Source of the DNA: Cristatella mucedo | Lineage: Eukaryota; Bryozoa; Phylactolaemata; Cristatellidae | Reading direction: 5' to 3' | Length of the DNA stretch: 27,500 nt | Assembly: GCA_009760855.2 (NCBI GenBank) | Contig: WPIO01000036.1 | Coordinates: 202,501-230,000, forward strand | Shown: positions 22,549 through 27,500 of the stretch, piece by piece | Layout: each line of letters begins with the position of its first letter | Position numbering within the stretch: position 1 is the first letter of the stretch | The notes under the pieces: model-generated | Database searches by the model: none | Told to the model about the DNA's origin: nothing | Seen by the model: the letters and a program-made list of their open reading frames with translations, nothing else | Position numbers and translations under genes: made by a program

Positions 22549-22619
22549 CAGGTCAGCTGCAACACCCAGCAGCTTGGGCAGTTAACCAGCCCAGGCTGCT
22601 GGGTGTTGCAGCTGACCTG
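22549..22619. repeat. Near-perfect 31-bp inverted repeat (hairpin)
   Basis: The arms 22549-22579 and 22589-22619 are complementary at all positions except one T-G pair (22574). The 9-base loop AGTTAACCA contains the palindrome GTTAAC. The arm core reads GGTCAGCTGCAACACCCAGC. As RNA from either strand it would form a stable stem of pre-miRNA-like length. The arms start AGGTCAGCTG and no TA or TTAA target duplication was noted, so MITE origin is not shown. Confidence 0.9.
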
Positions 22620-22700
22620 CCTTCCAAGGGTCGACAAGCTCGCATTCCAATCATATGCACTTTGCCTTTTGTTGCCATCGACTGCAGCTCCAGACTGGCC

Positions 22701-22785
22701 GACCGAGCACGTGACTGACCGAGCACGTGACTGACCGAGCACGTGACTGACCGAGCACGTGACTGACCGAGCACGTGACTGACCG
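22701..22785. repeat. 16-bp minisatellite, five copies, each with CACGTG
   Basis: GACCGAGCACGTGACT is repeated five times without change from 22701 to 22780, followed by a partial GACCG. Every unit contains the palindromic E-box CACGTG, so five E-boxes are spaced exactly 16 bases apart. Confidence 0.97.
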
Positions 22786-22894
22786 TGTGCACTGATGGGC
22801 CAAGCAGTGCTGGAGTCGTCACAGGTGCTGTGGTGACAACCGATGAGTCATGCAAAGCTTGACTCAGAACTAGTGGGCAGAGATATGAGGTGAT

Positions 22895-22996
22895 GTCTGT
22901 ATGTATGTATGTACATACATATACATATATATATATATACACTTGTGTGTGTATGCATATATATGTGTATATATATATGTGTATATGTATATATAT

Positions 22997-23047
<51 letters not shown>

Positions 23048-23050
23048 TAC
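22895..23050. repeat. TA/CA-rich alternating purine-pyrimidine block
   Basis: (TGTA)n, the 18-bp palindrome TATGTATGTACATACATA at 22904-22921, then mixed TATA, TGTG and (TA)n to about 23046. It is almost entirely alternating purine-pyrimidine. Tyr-Ile-rich frames across it are artefacts. Confidence 0.95.
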
Positions 23051-23685
23051 ATATACACATACTATGTGTGGTCATACCTGCACGCACGTTCCACCGTGCA
23101 GCTGGTAGCAGTGACGATTTGCACTCCCACTAGCCTGACTGGCTGGCTGTCTTTCACGAGTGGCTTGAAGCCATCATCGACGCTACAGCTGCTGCTCTTC
23201 GACGCGATCCGATCATCGATCCGATCATCGTGCCCAGAGTGCCAGGGTGCAAACGGCACATCTTTTGCTCAAAGGCTGCAGCATCGGCTCAACGACGATG
23301 CAAAAGGTGCTTTCATTTGCTGAGGGGCACAAATGCCTTTGTCCGAACGCAGCAGCAGCAGCGAGGCGTCGACTCTCGCCCGGCCTTTCCCGGCACTGCC
23401 GAGCCCGGAGTCGTCGGTCACGATGGCCCAGACAGGCAGCGAGACGATTGCATTGCGCCAGCTGCACCAGCATAGCTGTCCCCACGACTTCGCAAACGAG
23501 TTCAACGATTGCAGGAATTGCAAATGTGCTAAGGAATATCTCCGTTGTGCGTGTTCGCGCAAAGAATTTGCACGTGCGCCTACATGAGTTAAGACAGGCT
23601 TCAAGAGCAAGGCCAAACGTTCTCAGCAGAGACCGGATGCACAGAGAACAATGCTGATTGCAATGTCCATGGGTTGACCACTTAC
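23051..23685. other. GC-richer stretch open on both strands, unassigned
   Basis: Three overlapping open frames lie between 23225 and 23692. The + frame 23353-23587 has Ser/Pro-rich and then Cys-rich sequence (CRNCKCAKEYLRCACSRK) and follows an AACGCAG acceptor-like site, but no good donor or known domain was found. GATCCGATCATC is repeated at 23203-23229. Confidence 0.35.
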
Positions 23686-23734
23686 GAGTCACTGCAGTTA
23701 CATGGCAATAATGGTGCCGACTCCTCCATCAGTT
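23686..23734 (-). CDS. Candidate exon 2, unknown protein
   Basis: 49 bases between the best-looking splice pair in the window: a long pyrimidine tract ending CTCTACCTCCCCAG|A and a perfect donor CTC|GTAAGT. Two of the three frames are stopped; the open one reads LMEESAPLLPCNCSD. It takes one base from exon 1 (G|AA, glutamate) and passes two bases to exon 3 (TC|G, serine). Small size means low coding evidence on its own. Confidence 0.4.
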
Positions 23735-23764
23735 CTGGGGAGGTAGAGAGGGCGTAGGGAGTCA

Positions 23765-23880
23765 AGAAAAAGAGAGTGAGAGAGAGTGTGTGAGTTTGAG
23801 TGAGTGAGTGAGTGAGTGAGTAAATGAGAGGTGAGAGAGAGACACAAAGAGAGAGATTGGGGAGAGAGGGGGAGAAGGGT
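23765..23880. repeat. GA-rich tract with (TGAG)n
   Basis: GA-rich sequence with six TGAG tetramers at 23797-23821. On the minus strand it forms the pyrimidine-rich region upstream of the candidate exon 2 acceptor. Confidence 0.9.
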
Positions 23881-24067
23881 GCTTTCATGTAGTAATTAGA
23901 GAGGCGACAGGCCTATAGGTCCAAATGGGAGAGTAGAGCTCCCACTGTACAAAGGAAGACAGCCCCTGCCATAATGTCAGAGGAAGCCTTGCCAGATGCC
24001 TTGGCCTTCCTTTACTCTGCTACTTAGCCAGCTCGCTTTCTCGTCTAGACCGACGTTTGGTGCACAC

Positions 24068-24150
24068 CTTGGAGCCAGGTGAGGAGGCCAGCGATTGAAT
24101 CGGCAGGGGACTCCTTGAAAACAAACGGCACGTCAGACGCAACAGAAAAA
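24068..24150 (-). CDS. Candidate exon 1 of the chain, unknown protein
   Basis: 83 bases with a strong acceptor (CCTGCTTTTATCTCTTGCCAG|T) and donor CTCCAAG|GTGTGC. The open frame reads SVASDVPFVFKESPADS and continues IAGLLTWLQ, which has the look of a folded helical protein. It needs two bases from an upstream exon, so it is internal, and leaves one base. Another frame is also open, so the choice rests on the phase match to exon 2. A possible upstream exon lies around 24594-24500 (residues DIVLKFVAVFVNYFEYLF) but its borders are unsure. Confidence 0.38.
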
Positions 24151-25076
24151 CTGGCAAGAGATAAAAGCAGGGAGAAGCAGGTGCGAGAGAAGAATATGGG
24201 GGCAGCAGCTCAGACAGAGGCAGGTCAGGTGAGGGCAGGGCACTACCAGATCGAGCCGGAAGACCACAGCAGATGCTAGCCACCCAGCCAGATTAGACAA
24301 GCATCAATCAGACAGCAGCTGACCCAGAATGTCTCGGCTAACAGATGGTTTTCATACAGCCAAAATTAGTAAGCATTTTCGGAATTCAGGAGCCACTACC
24401 AGGCAATGAAGGAACAAGAATGCATCAGCCTCGACGTCGGACTTCGACACAGGTAGAACTGCACCACAGTGGCTGTGCTGTGTTCAGGGCAAGGGGAGGG
24501 AAGTGGTCGAACAAATACTCAAAGTAATTAACGAACACTGCAACAAACTTCAGCACGATATCCAGACCGACATCGAGGCTCTGCGCAGCCGGTGCTGCCA
24601 GGCAGCTGGCTGGCAGCTCGATCATGAGCCTCGATCGTGAGCCTCGATTAAAGTAGCATCGATGCTTCGACCTCGTCCACCAGTGGAATGCAGAGGCAAG
24701 CACACGTGTGTGCAACTGCAGGCAGAGCTATAAGGCAGGTGACCTAGAATGATGGTGATCCAGCCCGACCGTACCCTGTGCACTTACTTCAACAAAAGCT
24801 GCCCCTTACTCAATTCAGCTGACCGAAATAGACAGAAGTAGACACGGAGGCAGGCGAATCTGCTCGACGAGTTTCGGTCTCAGTGAAGGAAGCACATGAG
24901 TAACAAACTGAGCCCAACAAAACAGAGCATAATTGTAGGCAAAGACCTGCGAGAAGACAATGATACGATGCACGAGCCCAAAATAAGGCAGTCGTGGTGG
25001 ATTCAGACAGGAAGAGACAAGGACAATGATATGCAGACAACGAGAGTGATGGGTAAAAGAGAGTGACAGAAGGGGA

Positions 25077-25079
<3 letters not shown>
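24151..25079. other. Unassigned stretch
   Basis: Includes a short tandem run GAGCCTCGATC(A/G)T at 24619-24650 and one hydrophobic minus-strand open stretch at 24594-24500. No known element was found. Confidence 0.4.

Positions 25080-25140
<61 letters not shown>
25080..25140. repeat. (GA)n microsatellite
   Basis: About 29 GA units with little interruption, purine strand on +. Confidence 0.98.
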
Positions 25141-25151
<11 letters not shown>

Positions 25152-25552
25152 GGGGGAGACAGACAGACCGGCAGGCCAGAAGACACAAGGACAGTCTGAC
25201 TGAGGAAATGAGACAAGTTTCGAGAAAAGCTTACAGTGGCCAAAGCTATCTGAAATCATGGTGAGGGAGAGAGGTTGAACGAGCTACCATCTACTGTCTG
25301 ATGAGGCATGAGGTGAACGCCTCTGCTGGGCAATCTATAACCGGCTGACAGAGTATGGCTGAGCAGGCACGGCTGAGAGATGCCGGCAAGCTCTGCGACA
25401 GAAGCAGACCGGAAGGTATCTCCGGCCGACCGTAGCAGACGATAGATTGCTATTTTTAACGAAGCCAAGTGAAGGAGGCCCGAGAGCCAGCCGGAAGCTG
25501 TGCACAAGCTGCACAGCGAGTGCTTCTGCTGCAGGATCTATCAGTCTCTTCA

Positions 25553-25554
<2 letters not shown>
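25141..25554. other. Unassigned spacer between GA and CT tracts
   Basis: Nothing recognised. Confidence 0.4.
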
Positions 25555-25762
<208 letters not shown>

Positions 25763-26415
25763 GTTTTTACACACACACTCCCAGGCACCTTAAGAGTGGG
25801 TCACTAAGAAGTGCGGCACGCCGGGCCAAGCCGAGTGTTCCCCTACCCAGGCCCTGCCGAGCACCGTGCCGGATGTTTGACCTCCTTGTCTACTGCGGTG
25901 TCACGATATCAGAGCACGAGGGTCCATGGGTTGCGAAAAAACAGCGGCCGGTCACAGCAGCACTCATAGCATCGTGGCATGTCTCGGAGGCATCTCTGAG
26001 AGGCCTCACACACCTCAGACACGGAAGGAGTGGTCTCGCTGAACTGCCTCGCTGTCTCGGCATGCCGGCACGCCTTTCCTGAGCGTGTCAGCCAGCGAAC
26101 TCACGCGGACCCTGGTAGGCCCCTAGCACCGAGTGTGTCGCACCGCACCCTGCTGCATCGCCACAGCAATAGCTGCGGCGATGGCGATTGATGCAGAGGA
26201 AACTGGTGTCAATCAATCGAGCAGAAGAAGGATGCACTGCCGACAAAGCCGAGAAGGCGCGCACCCATCACCTCTTAAGGCAGGCACGGTCATCGAAGTG
26301 TGCTAGTCAGTTGCCTACGCCGTCTCCAGAGCTGATGTGTGTGCAGCAGCATCACCATTGGATAACCTATCGAGCGACTTGACCCTGCCCGTGGCGACTC
26401 CTCTATGCAAATGCG
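25763..26415. other. Unassigned stretch
   Basis: No gene or transposon recognised. Confidence 0.4.
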
Positions 26416-26540
26416 ACTTATTAATGATATTTATAATAGTAATACATTTGTATATCCCTCTCAGAGAACTTAATCTCTTTCTAGGCACTTTACATTCTGT
26501 AAACTTGCGTGATAAATTCGACACACGTGAAGAACGCATA
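26416..26540 (-). mobile_element. LINE 3' end fragment
   Basis: The minus strand reads GAATGTAAAGTGCCTAGAAA, then GAGATTAAGTTCTCTGAGAG, GGATATACAAATGTATTA and an AT-rich end. This is the same tail as at 16815-16885 (+), and is the closest match in the window to the SINE-A tails. Upstream coding decay (ECKVPRKRLSSL in one frame) mirrors the + copy, which gives QCKVPRKRLSSL. Confidence 0.85.
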
Positions 26541-26991
26541 GTCAGTACTAAAAGAGGCACACATCCCAAAAGAGTGCTGTGAGGATCTGATGAAAACGTA
26601 GGCACGCAAGTCTCCCTAAATTGCATGAATACCTATGCATAGGCTTGCACAGTTACCGGTGCGTGCAGCACTAGCAGCAGCAGTAGTTGTAGTAGTCAGA
26701 CCAAGGGTCAAGACCCCTCAACTAGGCCACTGCACACTTTCCCAGGCGAGCCATCAAACGTGCGGCTGCAGCACAAACTTGAACCCCAGCCGCGCAGAGC
26801 GTTCAGACAGCTCGACAGAGCAGCCCACCACGCGCAGCTACGGCCGGGCATGGCAGCATCACACGATGCACAGTAATGCCAGCAGCCAGGTCGCTTGGAG
26901 CCTGCATTCCAGAGTCGGTCGGCTGGAGGCTGAGTCGGCTCCTGAATGCCACTACAAATGATTTGTGTCACAAATCTCCACTCTATTTTCC
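26541..26991. other. Unassigned stretch
   Basis: A short (AGC/AGT)n-like run occurs at 26667-26697. Nothing else was recognised. Confidence 0.4.
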
Positions 26992-27125
26992 TAGGTCGGA
27001 GCCCAGGGATGAGATGCAAGTGCCACGAGTTCTAGGTCACGGGTTCAAGTCCTACTGTAGGCCATCGCTATAATTAGCCTCCAGGGCTCTTTTGCCCCAA
27101 CATAAAGGAGGCTGTCGAACTAGCT
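26992..27125 (+). mobile_element. SINE-B copy 5
   Basis: GGTCGGAGCCCAGGGATGAG head, intact B-box GGGTTCAAGTCC at 27041-27052, body ATAATTAGCCTCCAGGGCTC, then TTTTGCCCCAACATAAAGGA and end GGCTGTCGAACTAGCT. Confidence 0.78.
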
Positions 27126-27500
27126 GACCCCCACTTTTTACTTCCGGGGAAGTCTTACCTAACCGAGCATAGCCAAACATAGGAAACACACAGGCTAGCC
27201 AGCCAAACGGGCATTTAAATCGGGCAGACTAAGCTCTGTTAATGTACGATATTCTAAAGGCAATGGTGGATAAGCGCAGCCGTTAATCTGCACTGCCTAG
27301 TTGTCCCAGCATTGCTCCAATCATTGGGCAACATTTGAAAGCTGAACGGCTGCCTTGCCGAAGTCTAAGGCCCAGCTTATTGATGTGCTGCGGTCTTGGC
27401 AACTCTTAGAGGCCACGCTTAGCAGCAGGAGTTGTCACTGCCATGCGAACTTTGGTCATTTGGGCAAAGCCTGCTCGGCACAGGAAGAAAACTCACGTTG
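27126..27500. other. Unassigned stretch at the window end
   Basis: Nothing recognised. Confidence 0.4.

Noticed and set aside
23225-23692. Three overlapping open frames, one with a Cys-rich end
   Set aside because: Openness on both strands points to base composition; no donor or domain supports any of them.
24425-24715. Hydrophobic minus-strand frame as an exon upstream of candidate exon 1
   Set aside because: Part of it looks protein-like and two weak donors would keep phase, but neither border is convincing enough to list.

Overview
The window reads as intron or intergenic DNA of a multicellular animal, most likely an invertebrate; the species cannot be named from it. The grounds are degenerate L2/CR1-type LINE fragments, tRNA-derived SINEs, very long dinucleotide microsatellites, GT-AG splice-like signals and no bacterial gene layout. 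No long intact coding region is present. Most long open frames are translations of (GA)n/(CT)n tracts or pieces of dead transposons.

Layout. 1-5050: a LINE 3'-region relic, two large GA microsatellites, and two LINE relics placed tail to tail (3363-4235 on +, 5045-4238 on -). 5670-6345: another minus-strand LINE relic whose 3' region matches 58-290. 6390-7700: a GC/CpG-rich block with CCAAT, CRE and E-box motifs and two protein-like open stretches on the minus strand. 7737-7872: a SINE made of a tRNA-like head and a LINE-like tail. 9585-11055: a LINE relic interrupted by a different SINE. 12-14.9 kb: TA microsatellite, a SINE and another LINE relic. 15.5-17.4 kb: a cluster of SINE and LINE pieces, one arranged like a twin-priming inversion. 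17.6-20.4 kb: unassigned protein-like stretches around a 0.55 kb GA block. 21-23.1 kb: (GT)n, two SINE copies, a near-perfect 31-bp hairpin, a 16-bp minisatellite carrying CACGTG, and a TA/CA block. 23.6-27.5 kb: two candidate small exons, GA and CT tracts facing each other, a LINE 3' tail and a last SINE.

Main hypothesis: a spliced minus-strand gene. Six short open stretches (24150-24068, 23734-23686, 20364-20220, 20141-20055, 7092-6837, 6667-6471) have AG/GT borders, and all five junctions keep one reading frame. I do not recognise the product. Each exon alone is weak evidence; the phase agreement is what makes the set worth testing. If it is real, nearly all the transposon and microsatellite content between 6.8 and 24 kb is intronic.
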